Assembly (NCBI RefSeq): GCF_023159225.1
Contig: NC_063170.1
Location: forward strand, 28,484,301-28,548,300
DNA: 64,000 bases
From: Perognathus longimembris pacificus
Taxonomy: Eukaryota; Chordata; Mammalia; Rodentia; Heteromyidae
Direction of reading: 5' to 3'
The first letter of the stretch is position 1; every line of letters begins with the position of its first letter. Below, piece after piece: positions 35,812 to 46,604 of the stretch. Position numbers and translations under genes: made by a program. Under the pieces are notes generated by a model. That model did no database searches. It saw nothing but the letters and a program-made list of their open reading frames with translations, and was not told the origin of the DNA.

Positions 35812-36175
35812 TCTTTATTTATTGTCAAAGTGATGTACAGAGGGGTTACAGTTTCATAGGTAAGGCAGTGAGTACATTTCTTATCCAACTTGTTACCAAC
35901 TCCCTCATTTTTCTCCCACCTTCCCTTCTCCCCATGAGTTGTACGGCTGGTTTACAGCTTATAGTTTTGTAAGTATTGCTGTTGCATTGGTTCATCTTTT
36001 ATCCTTTGTCTCTCCATTTTGATGCTCCCCTTCCCTTCCCTAGTTCCAATAAACGTATATACAATACCCAAGGTATCAAAATCAGTTACAGCGACATCAG
36101 GGGTAAAAACCATGGAGAAGAAAGACAAAAGAAAAAGGCATAATTTCACATGGTATGACTGTGATCATTCTTAAA
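35810..36175 (-). mobile_element. LINE-1 3' UTR, minus strand
   Basis: TTATTGTCAAAGTGATGTACAGAGG, a C-rich tract, GTATTGCTGTTGCATTGG, TTGTCTCTCCATTTTGATGC and ACAATACCCAAGGTATC follow the reverse 3' UTR order. It begins directly after (GT)31. Confidence 0.8.
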
Positions 36176-36329
36176 TCTCCCACATAGCTGAGGTAACAGG
36201 CTCATGCTACCACATCCATCTTTTTCACCTGGGCTGGACTTGAAAATTTTTCCTTCCCTGTATCTGCCTCTCAAATAGCCATAATTACTTGTGTGAGCCA
36301 TTAGCACTTGACCTCAAAGTAATATATAA

Positions 36330-36520
36330 TTTTTTCTTTTCTTTTTTTTCTTTTTGCTAGCCCTGGGGCTTGAACTCAGGGCCTGTACTATGTCTCTGAT
36401 CCGCTCTGTGTTCAAGTGCTATAGCACTCTACCACTGGCTTTATGTGGTACTGAGGAATCAAACCCAGGGCTTCGTACATGCTAGGCAAGCACTCTACCA
36501 CTCAGCCACATTCTCAGCCC
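36330..36520 (-). mobile_element. IDL-Geo-type SINE, minus strand, older
   Basis: Inverted text from GCTAGCCCTGGGGCTTG to CCACATTCTCAGCCC, with a T-rich start. Possible flanks are CAAAGTAATAT (36315-36325) and CAAAATAATAT (36521-36531), which is weak. Part of the right module is missing. Confidence 0.7.
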
Positions 36521-37589
36521 CAAAATAATATTTTCATATTGAAAAAAGCTGTCTTTATAGATTTCATTTATTAGAAGAAATAATAAAAGTTATACCATAA
36601 TCAGCTGTAGCAGTCTATGGCATGCAGTAGTCTATGAGCACATAAGGAAATGAAGAAACACATATGCTACACATATATACCCACACAGATATATACACAG
36701 TATGCCTACACAGAGAATCTATTCCATAAAGTCACAGTTTACACAACAGACTTTTATATCTAAGAAGGATTAAATATAAACATGGCATTGTGTTGCACAT
36801 CTTAATAAGAATAAAGGTAATACTGAGTACTGACTGGTTACCAGAAATTCTCCAAAATACTTATCATTCAGATTTAATTTCAACTTCACAATGATCTCAT
36901 GCTATAAGACGTTTTATTATAATTACAAATAAATATCTGAGTCTCAGAGTAAAGTTAAATGATTTGCTCTAGGGTACAGATCTTCCAAGTAAGAGAACGA
37001 ACATTTGAATCCAATAATTAGGCTGCAGAATCTAAACTGATAACTTGTGGAGCATATACCAGAGAGAAAACCCAATAACTGCCAAGTGTATTCCTTCTGT
37101 TACCTGAGAAGACAGCAGTCCACCTGCTGCCTGGAAGGGCTGCTGAAGTTCACTACTTCAGGTTTACATAACTTAGAATTTCAGGGGGTCACTAGTTATA
37201 ATCCAGATATTCATTGAGCAGTAAAATGTCTAAATGTGTGGATAATGACTTAGACCAGAAACTAGTAATGGAACATAGGGTCAATGACTGCGGAGTTAAG
37301 AATAGAGGAAGGAGGGATGAATTTAGAAATCCATGTAAAGAAGAGAGGCCAGCAACTTACTTGTCTCAAGAAAAAAAAAGGAGGAGGAGGAGGAGGATTT
37401 TTGCCAAAATCTTACAAAAGAGAGCCTTTTAGTCTTCTTACAACAATATTAGTACAATACCAGTTGGGTGTGAAATATTCAATGTAATTTCACCATATGC
37501 CAGTTAATATCTCCTTGATTCTCAGAAATCCCACACAATGCTTCAGAGCACTGTGTTATATTAACTAAATGCCTTTGTGTGTCCTACAG

Positions 37590-37740
37590 CAATCAACAGG
37601 CCTTCTTACTGGAGAATGTACCCTGCAATAATGTAAGCTGTGAGGAGGTGCACCGGATGTTCAAAGTCTACTGGGAGCTGACAGACTTAAATTTAATCAG
37701 AGATGCCATGGTTGCCACCTTTTTTGACATTTATGAAGAT
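37590..37740 (+). CDS. ITFG1: ITFG1 coding exon C (human residues ~357-407)
   Basis: The acceptor is GTGTCCTACAG. The first base C completes a Ser codon with AG of exon B. It then reads NQQAFLLENVPCNNVSCEEV, HRMFKVYWELTDLNLIRDAM and VATFFDIYED in one open frame of 50 codons. It has two cysteines (C-N-N-V-S-C) and an N-V-S sequon. The last residues begin a third FG-GAP-type loop (D-I-Y-E-D), which the next exon finishes with G-I-L-D. The donor GAT/GTAAGT is strong. It is 151 nt, phase 2 in and phase 0 out. Differences from recalled human include V-S for A-S and V-H for A-R. Confidence 0.97.
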
Positions 37741-37758
37741 GTAAGTTCAGAGCTCTAG

Positions 37759-37759
37759 G

Positions 37760-37800
<41 letters not shown>

Positions 37801-37801
37801 G
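37759..37801. repeat. (GT)n microsatellite next to exon C donor
   Basis: About 17 uninterrupted GT units plus a TATGTGTG end, starting 18 bp after the first base of the intron. Confidence 0.95.
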
Positions 37802-37889
37802 TTTGATGCCATCTGCTTCATCTTTCTGTAGCTTCCCCATTTGACTAAGACATGTAGAAGACATAATGAAAGCAAATTATGCTCTTTAA

Positions 37890-37990
37890 TTACAAACAGT
37901 ACAAGAAATGTATCCAATGCCTAACGTATAAAACTGTAACCTTTCTGTACATCAGTTTGATAATAAAAATTTGAAAGAAAAAAAAAAAGA
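37890..37990 (+). mobile_element. LINE-1 3' terminus, plus strand, ~100 bp
   Basis: ACAAACAGTACAAGAAATG, ATCCAATGCCTAACGTAT and CTGTACATCAGTTTGATAATAAA, then an A-rich tail. It is an extreme 5' truncation. Confidence 0.75.
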
Positions 37991-38099
37991 AAGCTTCTTT
38001 TGATGTTAAATAACAAAGGTAACAAAGTTATTCATACAATGGCTGACCAGTACAGTGAAATAAGAAACTAACATTATCTCAATTTATGAATTCTTAAAA

Positions 38100-38280
38100 A
38101 ATTAGGTTTTCATTTGGGGGTGAGGGGAGTGGGGAAAGTTAGTGAGGTAAGTAAGCAGGAGAAATGAGAGACGGGGGTAACAGTGTTTAAAAAGAAATGT
38201 ACTCATTATCTTACTTATGTAACTAACCCCTCGTTCATTACTCTTACAATAAATAAAAAGATTAAAATTTAAAAAATAGT
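38100..38280 (+). mobile_element. LINE-1 3' terminus, plus strand, diverged
   Basis: A purine-rich tract (GGGGGTGAGGGGAGTGGGG), then AAGAAATGTACTCATTATC, TATGTAACTAACCCCTC and ACAATAAATAAA with an A-rich end. Confidence 0.65.
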
Positions 38281-39087
38281 TTTGAGACTGGCAAATCTGC
38301 ACTGCTGCAGCAAAAAGCAGAGGTAGATACTGAAGACATGCTCTCAATGGCAGAAGAAAGCATTAAGCATGTTTTATCCTTGGGTACCCTAAGGACCTAT
38401 ACTTGCAGATTCCTATCTTGGATGCAAGGTGATCTGATAAAAGGCTGTCCAGGCTCCTGATTTCTCCTTTCTAAACAGAAAAAAAGTTTACCTCTCCAAA
38501 AATGACAAATTTGGGAGAAACAAAAAAAAAAAAAACAAACATGGTAATTCCAGAACTAATATACCAAGTGTGTTCTTCATTGCAAGATAATTTATTTTAA
38601 AATATTAAATGGACATCAGGACATTTGTGCCTCCACTAACCCTGTTTCTGAACTTCCATTTATTTTGGCTGTAACTTATCCTCAATTCGATAAGTTGTTG
38701 AGGTGCTTCCTTCCTCCTTTCTGGTTTTGCTGCCACTGAATCTCATCTCACTTTTCTCATTAGAAATTTTCAAATATAAAACTAATTGACAGAAATATCA
38801 CAGGAGAAAAATGTCAAGACAATTGACTTGTATATCATAGTTTTATGACTGTATATCACAGGCATCACAAGTGAGACTTAAAATTGTTTTTAAATCTGCC
38901 AAATAAACAAAAAGTTTATTTAAACTAGTGTGTCACCAAAATATCGCTTGAAAAGTAGAGCATAGTTAATATACTGGGAAAGCCCACATTGCTAGCATAC
39001 AAAAAATAGGAGAAATTACTTGCCAGGAGTGTTACTTACAATGAACAAAAAGTTTTCTTCAATAAAATTAGCTTTTTGCCATTTTAT

Positions 39088-39175
39088 TTATTTTTTTCCA
39101 ATTTTTATTATCAAACTGATATACAGAGAGGTTACAGTTTCATACATTAGGCATTGGATACATTTCTTGTACTGT
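39088..39175 (-). mobile_element. LINE-1 3' terminus, minus strand, ~90 bp
   Basis: AATTTTTATTATCAAACTGATATACAG...GGCATTGGATACATTTCTTG matches the 3' terminus of the 30675 copy. The match stops sharply at a GC-rich stretch (39176-39235) of unknown origin. Confidence 0.7.
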
Positions 39176-39462
39176 TGGCTGCGGAGGCAGGGAGGGTGGG
39201 CAGGGTCACATTCAGGACTAACAAGGGCAGATTAAAAGATACTTACCTCTTTTGATTTTAAAGGACTCTGGTTCCTATAAGAGTCCTTTAAAAATTTAAA
39301 TGCAAATCTAACCAAAATGAAATATATTTAAATACTATTAATTAAAACTAAAATTGATTGTTTTTCATTTTGTTTATATTTTATTATTCAGAGTCATATA
39401 TACGCACATATTTTTCAATAGTTTTATTTAAACATCATCTTAAATAAATAAGATTTATTCTT

Positions 39463-40596
39463 TTTTTAAATTAAACTTTTTTCTTTATTGTCTAAGTGTG
39501 GTACAGAGGGGTTACAGATTCATATGTAAGGCAGTGAGTACATTTCTTGTTCAACTTGTTACCTCCTCCCTCATTGTTTCACCCCTCCACCTTACCCTCT
39601 CTCCCCCGAGTTGTGCAGTTGATTTACACCAAATGGTTTTGTAGGTATTGTTTTTGGAATGGTTTGTCTTTTTGTCCTTTGTCTCTCAGTTTTGGTGTTC
39701 CGTTTCCCTTCCCCAGTTCTAATACCTGTATAAACAGTATCCAGGGTATTCGGATGAATATATAGTAGTAGCGGGGGTACAACCACAGGAAGGGAATACA
39801 AGAGAAACAAAACTGAACAAAATAATCGAACAAACAAACAGACAAGGAAAAAATAATAATAAAATACAAAAGATATGGTTTCACATGGGTATAACTCTTG
39901 TCTCCGTAATGTGGAGCTCATTTCACTTGGCATCATCTTATGTGATCATATGGGTGCAGCTGTTGGGTATTTTGATCTTCTACCATGACTAGCCTAATCT
40001 TGTACTAGCTATTCCCTGTGAGGGACACCATAGGGTTTATGCTTCTTTGGGTCTGGGTCACTTCACTTAATATGATTTTTTCCAAAGTCCTTCCATTTCT
40101 TTACAAATGGGGCAGTGTCATTCCATCTGATGGAGGCATACAATTCCATTGTGTATATGTACCACATTTTCCTGATCCAGTCGTCTACTGAGGGGCATCT
40201 AAGGTTGGTTCCATGTTTTAGCAATGACAAATTGTGCTGCAGTGAGCATAGTTGTACTGGTGGCTTTAGTGTGGTCTTGCTTGTAATCTTTTGGGTAGAT
40301 GCCCAAAAGTGGGGCTGCTGGGTCATAGGTGCACTCTATGTTTTGCCTTCTTAAGAATCTCCACACTGCTTTCCAGAGGGGTTGAACAAGCTTGCATTCC
40401 CACCAACAGTGTAGCAGGGTTCCCTTTTGGCCACATCCTCTCCAGCATTTGTTTTTGTTGGATTTCCTGATAATGGACATTTTTACTGGGGTGAGGTGGA
40501 ATCTCAATGTTGTGTTGATTTGCATTTCTTTTATGGCCAGTGATGTAGAGCACTTTTTCATGTGACTCTTGGCCATTCTCATTTCCTCTTCAGATT
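39463..40596 (-). mobile_element. 5'-truncated LINE-1, 1.1 kb, with 12-bp TSD
   Basis: It is antisense to ITFG1. A T-rich start, then 3' UTR, then the ORF2 C-terminus up to the MRMAK...[12 protein letters not shown] region. AGATTTATTCTT occurs at both ends (39451-39462 and 40597-40608). The 3' UTR is of the GTCTAAGTGTGGTACAGAGG type and differs from the copy at 30675, so the two belong to different sub-lineages. Confidence 0.92.
40020..40596 (-). pseudogene. LINE-1 ORF2 C-terminal remnant
   Basis: The minus strand holds an open piece (40199-40582) with the cysteine-rich [20 protein letters not shown] region. A second frame (40063-40326) continues with WIRKMWYIYTMELYASIR. Because the two are in different frames, there is a frameshift near 40199-40230. 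It has no catalytic RT part and cannot act. Confidence 0.88.
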
Positions 40597-40626
40597 AGAT
40601 TTATTCTTAAATGGTAAGTATGCTGT

Positions 40627-40980
40627 TAGCTTTCTGTCACTATGACAAAATGCCCAACATAATCAACTTAAAAAAATAAAAGTTTCATTCTGGTCTTAAT
40701 CTATTCTTAGTTCTTTTTTTCAGTCACTTTGTGTGTATGGCAGGAGCCCATGGGAGAAGAAGCTGTTCACTTTATGGCAGCTAGGAAATAAAGAGAGGCA
40801 GGAACAGCTAGGGCCATATCTCCTTCAAAGACACTATACCTCATAACCTAACTTCCTCTCACACAAGGCTCTACCTCCTAAAAGTCTACCAGCTCCAATG
40901 AGTGCCACCAGCTGGCAACCAACCCTTAAACACATTGCCTTTGATGGAAATTCATCCAAACTAACACAAGCTATACATTT
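40627..40980 (+). mobile_element. MaLR-like LTR, diverged
   Basis: It starts GTTAGCTTTCTGTCACTATGACAAAATGCCC, has a middle GCAGCTAGGAAATAAAGAGAGGCAGG, then CTCCTTCAAAGACACTATACC and ends GGAAATTCATCCAAACTAACACA. This order is that of MaLR/MLT-type LTRs common in rodents. It ends ~60 bp before exon D. Confidence 0.6.
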
Positions 40981-41039
40981 TACTGATCATTATTAATAAC
41001 TGACTCTTAACCACTTTGTATTGTTATTCTGTTTTTCAG

Positions 41040-41148
41040 GGAATTTTGGACATAATAATATTAAGTAAAGGATATACAAAGAATGATTTTGCCATTCATA
41101 CACTAAAAAATAACTTTGAAGCAGATGCTTATTTTGTTAAAGTCATTG
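41040..41148 (+). CDS. ITFG1: ITFG1 coding exon D (human residues ~408-444)
   Basis: The acceptor is CTGTTTTTCAG. The exon reads GILDIIILSKGYTKNDFAIH and TLKNNFEADAYFVKVI, and its last base G starts a Val codon. The first residues finish the third FG-GAP-type loop begun in exon C (FDIYED/GILD). The donor is ATTG/GTGAGT, a strong site. It is 109 nt, phase 0 in and phase 1 out. Compared with the human sequence I remember, VV is replaced by II after LDI; otherwise it is the same. Confidence 0.97.
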
Positions 41149-41854
41149 GTGAGTATTTTAAGTATTAACAGTTTCATTTCCTTCCATCTTTTTCTCTTTC
41201 TCCATATATTTCAAAGAGCAGTAACATACTCTCATATACGTACAGTCCTCCACATCAGGAAATTAACTTCAGTACATCACCTGTTGTACTGAATATCTGT
41301 ACATAGGCCCCATACAAATGTTATCACATCTCAACAAAAGTTTTGTCCAGAATATTTGTTGTATTTGTCATATCTTTTTAGATTTCTTCAAAGTAGTCTT
41401 TTTCTATCATCTTTATGTCCTAACCTGTCTTAAGGAATACAGCCTTGTGTTCTGTTAAGAGGACCCTGTTTCTCATTACCTAGTGGAGAACTCAGGCTTT
41501 TCACATCTCAGCATCAAGTCAAGAAGCATGTCATGTTTACCTGAGCCACCACTATGATGTCAACACATGTAGCTCACCTGCTCAAGCTAATGACCAGTTT
41601 CAAACAGGCAAAACTCAGTTACCCTCTTTTAATTAAAATTGTTTTCCTATTTGGTAGGAAAGTGTTCTAATATTACTTATATCCATTTTTTGTTCCAAAC
41701 TTTTACCTACTATCATTATAGTGAAAGCAACTTCCTGAATCAAACTTCTATATTTGTCAAATAGTTTTTCACTATTATGTATCATTTCTGGAACATTTAT
41801 GAGTTGGCACTGTACTGTTCATCTTGTACTTTCTTACCCCAATTCTTTTCTTTT

Positions 41855-42165
41855 TTCATTTCTTAATTGTTAAAGTGATGTACAGAGGGATTACAGTTTC
41901 ATACATAAAGCAGTGAGTACATTTCTGATCCAACTTGTTACCTCCTCCCTCATTTTCCCCCCACCTTCCCTTCTCCCCACTTCCCACCACACCTTGAGTT
42001 GTACACTTGGTTTATACCATATAGTTTTGTAAGTATTGCTGTTACATTGGTTTGTCTTTTTATCCTTTGTTTCTCAATTTTTATATTCCCTTTCCCTTCC
42101 CTAGTTCCAACACACGTATATACAATATCCAGGGTATTAAAATCAGTTACAATGATATCAGGTCT
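41855..42165 (-). mobile_element. LINE-1 3' UTR, minus strand
   Basis: TTAATTGTTAAAGTGATGTACAGAGG, a C-rich tract (41955-41995), GAGTTGTACACTTGGTTTATACC, GTATTGCTGTTACATTGG and CAATATCCAGGGTATT. It ends next to an inverted ID element. Confidence 0.8.
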
Positions 42166-42267
42166 TCTTTTTTTTTTTGTCTTTTCTTTTTTAGTACTGG
42201 GGATCGAACCCAGGACGTTGCACTTGCTAGGCAAGAGCTTTGCCACTGAGCTACATCCCAGCCCATT
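42166..42267 (-). mobile_element. ID element, minus strand
   Basis: Read on the minus strand it is a compact tRNA-Ala-like monomer: GGCTGGGATGTAGCTCAGTGG (A box), then GGGTTCGATCCCCAGTAC (B box) and an A-rich tail (T-rich at 42166-42193). No right module follows, unlike the IDL-Geo copies, so this is a free ID-type SINE. The promoter boxes are near consensus. Confidence 0.85.
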
Positions 42268-42354
42268 TCCTTACCCCAATTTTTGAATCAGACATTTCTC
42301 AAAAGAATTTTGGTTCCTTTTGGTAGAAGATAGTATTTAAAGGGCAGGCTCTAC

Positions 42355-42480
42355 TAGGCACTGTGGCATTCTCCTCTAATCCTTGGGGATATTAAAGCAA
42401 GCAGATCATGAATTGGAGGTCAGTGTGGGTTATAATACTGACCTCTGATTAGCTAATCTGAGACTTGTCTTGAAATGTTA
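42355..42480 (+). mobile_element. B1-like monomer, degraded
   Basis: ACTAGGCACTGTGGCATTCTCC...CAAGCAGATCATGAATTGGAGG...GAGACTTGTCTTGAAATG fits a decayed B1 monomer. Confidence 0.45.
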
Positions 42481-42942
42481 ATAAACATATAAGTATATAA
42501 ACAATCATCAAAGATAGGCTCTGGCTGTTTTTAATGGTAGGTTATTTTTTTCCAGATTCCATGTGAACCAATCCAAGGAAATACTAGTGTGGCTTCACAT
42601 ACATGCACATAAATATGCCTTTCTACCACAACTTCACATCTATATGTATAACCCTGAATTTTATAGCAGCTCTTTCACATGGAATCCAACATAGTACTTC
42701 AGGGTGTTCTCCGACCACTTCTGTGCATATAGGAATCTTCTCTAGAAATAGGAATTGGAATTCTCATTTTCCTCAGTATTCCTCAGTATTCTACTCATTC
42801 ACTGTAACTACTTCACAACCAGCAAGTATCCCCTCCACTTAATCTGTGATTATCATGAAAACCTGACATTTTATTAAGCATGTACCAAAGTATTTCATTT
42901 CTTTTCAAAGACTATATAGCATTTATGCTATTGTATTTTTAA

Positions 42943-43327
42943 ACTATTTTTTCTTTATTGTCAAAGTGAAATACAGAGGGGTTATAGTTTCATATGTAAG
43001 GCAGTGAGTACATTTCTTATCCAACTTATTATCTCCTCCCACTTTTTCCCCCTGCCTCCCTCCTCCCCCATGAAATGATGGAAACAAATGGTATATCACT
43101 GTTGTTGCTATTTTCAACATGCCATGTGAAACTGTGCCCTTCTTTTTTTTTTTTCTTTTTCATATTCCCTTCCCATGGTTTTACCCCTGCTTTTAGTACC
43201 CTGGATATTGTATATACATTTATTGGAACTAGGGAATGGAAAGGGAATACCAAAATTGAGAGACAAAGGACAAAAACACAAACCAATGCAACAGCAATAC
43301 TTACAAAACTATATGGTGTAAACCAAC
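42943..43327 (-). mobile_element. LINE-1 3' UTR insertion with internal inversion (twin-primed)
   Basis: The left part (42943 to ~43073) is the L1 3' end in minus orientation, from the T-rich tail to the C-rich tract. The right part (~43074-43327) is the adjacent upstream 3' UTR in plus orientation, ending at TGTAAACCAACTG, just where the left part would begin. TGCTATTGTATTTTTAA (42926-42942) and TGCTATTGTGTTTTTAA (43328-43344) form a 17-bp duplication with one mismatch. So one event produced both halves. Confidence 0.9.
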
Positions 43328-44444
43328 TGCTATTGTGTTTTTAAGTTTGGTTTTCACATGTTGATTTCTAGTACATGGAAATATACAACCTTACTCAAAT
43401 CACTCATTGATTCTTTGAGATTTTCTGTATAAGCACCCATCATCTGCAAAGGGCAGTTTTATTTATTTTTTCTAAGATCAATGCCTTTTATTTTGTTTGT
43501 GTCTATGTGTATGTGCATGCATTCACGCACATGCCTATGTGTGCACACATGAACACTTGAACATTTGGCTGGAAAGCATGGTAAGAATAAATACCTTTGT
43601 CTTGTTTCCAACCATAGAAGGAAGAATCCACTATTTACAATAAAGTATACTAACAGTAGAGTTTCTGTTTTGTAAGTGCTCATTTCTGTATTAAATTTGT
43701 AGACTCACAGTTTCCTAGTTTATTAGCGTTTTATCATGAATTAGTGTTGGAAGATAACTGTTTTTAAGTTGCTGTTGTTATGGTCAAAATCAAGTCATCC
43801 ACAGATTGTTAATGAAATGTCACATTTCCCTTGTAGAACTATTTATTAAGTTTAGCATAAATAGCTAAACACAGAAAAGCAGCCAAGTAATTGGTGAGAG
43901 TTGAAAGGCTGGAACTCCCTTTCTAAGCAGCAGATTCTTTCTTACTAGGCTGATTCTCTCTTACTGAGTGGCTCGAGCCTTCATTATTGCTGTAGCCCCA
44001 AAGTATTGATACATTAGTTTAGCTATTATATATTTTTGTTACTCATTTGAGCATCTCCTCTCCTTTTCTACTTTCAAAACAATATTTTAAAGTTAAACAA
44101 ACTTTTAAATATTGGTGTGCTGTCTGCATACTATGCCAAAGTACACAGTGTGAACAGTTTTTTCTCAATTTCCTTTTCAATTTTAAACCTTGAGATAGTA
44201 GTACAATGACTCTTTAAAGCATTTGCTCACTGTACTTACATGTGTAGTTTAAATACGGTAACCTGGTTCAGTTAATAGGAATACAGAAATGCTGAAGGTA
44301 GGGTTTGGGATTCAATCCCTTAAGGATGATCACTAAATTCAGTACAACCTTTTACAGAGGCAAACTTTAGCTACCAAAGATAGATTCAACAGATGTCACC
44401 TCTTTCAAAAAAGAAAAAAAAAAGAAAAAAGAAAAGCCCATCTT

Positions 44445-44677
44445 TATTGGGAGCTTGTGGCTCATGCCTGTAAGCCTAGCTACTTAGGGTGCTGAGATCT
44501 GAGGATCACCGTTCAAAGCCAACCCAGGCAGTAAAGTCCATGAGACTCTTATCTGAAATTTACCACTGAAAAGCCAGAAGTAGAGCTGTGACCCAAGTGA
44601 CAGAGTGCTAGCCCTGACCACAAAAGTTCAGGGGCAGTACCCAGGCCCTTAGTTGAAGCCCCAGGCCAACGCATACA

Positions 44678-44725
<48 letters not shown>
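44445..44725 (+). mobile_element. B1-head/Geo-tail SINE with long (CA)n tail
   Basis: Head GTGGCTCATGCCTGTAAGCC, B-box region GTTCAAAGCCAACCC, linker CTTATCTGAAATTTACCACTG, right module GTAGAGCTGTGACCCAAGTG and a CA tail at 44674-44724. Confidence 0.85.
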
Positions 44726-44726
<1 letters not shown>

Positions 44727-45274
44727 TCTTAGTTTTGGATTAGTAAAACAATCCTTCATGGAGGAAAACACTTTGTTACTCTCCATTTATTTTAATATCT
44801 TCTCTAAGATATTTGAGAACCACTCTGAAATCTGGGGTATTTGTGCCATTTTTATTAGCATCTCTCCTAGTAGTATGTTTTACTATCTTTATGATTCCTC
44901 CAAGCCTAACACAGGGTCTGAACACATACAGGCAGTCTTCCAAAACATACCGATTCAAGGACAAATTCCTAACTTTCCCCATTTTCCAAAACTAGAGCCA
45001 CAGCTGGCTACTAGTTCATTCCTTGAAATAAGAAAGAGTGCCTTACTAAGTAAGTTACCTCATCTTGCCTTAATGTCTGCTCACCTTTTCAGCTTCTCAG
45101 TGACCTAGAAACCAACTTGATTTTCAGGGTTACACCAAAAATGTACAAAAAGCATAGAGTAAAATGAGTAACAAGGGTATTTCCTTCCCTTTACCTTATT
45201 GGAATGGTATAAAAATACCTTTTCATTCCAACCTAGAATAAATTTTATTTGCCTCAAGAATATATATTAAATTA

Positions 45275-45412
45275 ATCTAGGAATGGGTAATCACAGCACT
45301 GGAGGAAGATAGGGGTGTGGGCAGAACTGAGGCATGACAAATTCAAGGCCAGCCTAAACTATATAGTTCCAGACTGACCTATTCTACAAAACAGGTCCTT
45401 GTCTCAAAAACT
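45275..45412 (+). mobile_element. B1-like monomer
   Basis: GGGTAATCACAGCACTGGAGG...AATTCAAGGCCAGCCTAAACT...GGTCCTTGTCTCAAAAAC matches the B1 order with moderate divergence. Confidence 0.6.
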
Positions 45413-45645
45413 TGAAGGTATCTGTGGCTCATACCTTTAATCCTAGCTACTCAGGAGACTAAGATCTGAAGGTCACAGTTCAAAGCCAGACTGGGCAGAA
45501 AAATCCATGAGACTCTTATCTCAAATTTACCACCAAAAATAAAAAAAATAAAAAAAAGCCAGAAGTGTGGGTTTTAAACCTCAGAGTAAGCAGCACTCAG
45601 GCCCTGAGTTCAAACCCCAAGACTGGCACCAAAAAAAAAGTTGAA
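45413..45645 (+). mobile_element. B1-head/Geo-tail SINE
   Basis: It is directly adjacent to the B1 monomer. Head GTGGCTCATACCTTTAATCC, GTTCAAAGCCAGACTGGG, linker CTTATCTCAAATTTACCACC, a partly deleted right module and the end CAAGACTGGCACC plus A tail. Confidence 0.8.
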
Positions 45646-46604
45646 GATTTATGCTTTCCAGAGCAGATGGTGGTCAATGGCAAATAAGACAATTTCAAAT
45701 GCAGATGATATTAATTTTTTATTGTAGGGCAAACCAAGCTCTAACCACATTTAGCAAGCTATTCTGTTCAGCCTTACAGCCAATCTATAGTAAAGACTCT
45801 ATTCTCTGTTCTCAGTAAAGAACAGGTCTTCTGTTCTTTGTAAAGACTGCATCTTCTATTCTTGTGAACAATTTGCTACCAAGGGCACATGATGTCATTG
45901 CTTTCTGTCCTTTAACCTATATGACACAGATTCATGGAATTGGCCTAGCAGTGATAAAGAGGTTCAGCTTCTGTGTTGTAACTAATATACCAACCAAAGA
46001 ATGTAGTTTTCAATGTGAAGCAGAAAATGGTACAACTTTTTTTTTATGATTTTGGAAATTTCCCATGTGGAAAATTGCATTCATTTAATTTAGAATCCTG
46101 AATTTACTCATTTTTGCTTTTTAAAGTTAAAAATAAATAAATCAAAGGATTCTGGAGATAAGAAAGGCATCAGAAAGCATCCTGTTCATGTCCATGTCTA
46201 TTTCTAAATACCTCACGGTAAACTCTGAGAATTCTCCAAAATGCAAAATAACAAAGACTTCTTTTATGAGTCCATTGATTTGTTTAAAAACTTATTCTAC
46301 CACAAATCATAAGGTTTTTCCTTAACTACGTCTATCAGTTGATCCTGTTTTTACATTATTGGTCCTTCTTTAGTATTAGATAAATAAAAGTATAATTAGT
46401 CCTAATAAAATTATTGATTTTTTTAATCTTTAAAAGCAGATTCTAAATCTTTAATAACACAGTACTTTTATATACATCATCTCATTGCTCAGAACAATAT
46501 CAACTTTTTTTCTACCTAGGTAGTAAATGCCAAGATGTGGTGGCTCAGCTACCTGGAAGGCTAGGATTGAGAAAATCCAGGCAAAATATTCATGAGACAC
46601 CCTG

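Larger units (their letters stand above)
13038..37589 (+). other. ITFG1: ITFG1 intron, 24.6 kb, phase 2
   Basis: It runs from donor GTACAG to acceptor TGTGTCCTACAG. It is filled with SINEs, L1 copies of several ages, MaLR LTR and microsatellites, listed separately. Stretches over 300 bp in which I recognise nothing firm are 13040-14070, 15180-16300, 17650-18070, 18590-19140, 20560-22530 (19870-21060 may be an antisense L1 5' region), 23240-23870 (possibly LTR-like), 24700-26630, 26720-28380, 33970-35500 (34380-34620 faintly L1-like) and 36540-37580. No conserved unannotated reading frame was found. Confidence 0.85.
37741..41039 (+). other. ITFG1: ITFG1 intron, 3.3 kb, phase 0
   Basis: It runs from donor GTAAGT to acceptor TTCTGTTTTTCAG. 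It starts with a GT microsatellite 18 bp in and contains L1 pieces and a MaLR-like LTR. 38290-39085 and 39180-39450 show nothing recognisable. Confidence 0.92.

Noticed and set aside
44653..45108. 151-residue open frame
   Set aside because: It starts in a SINE CA tail and continues in unique AT-rich intron without splice or homology support.
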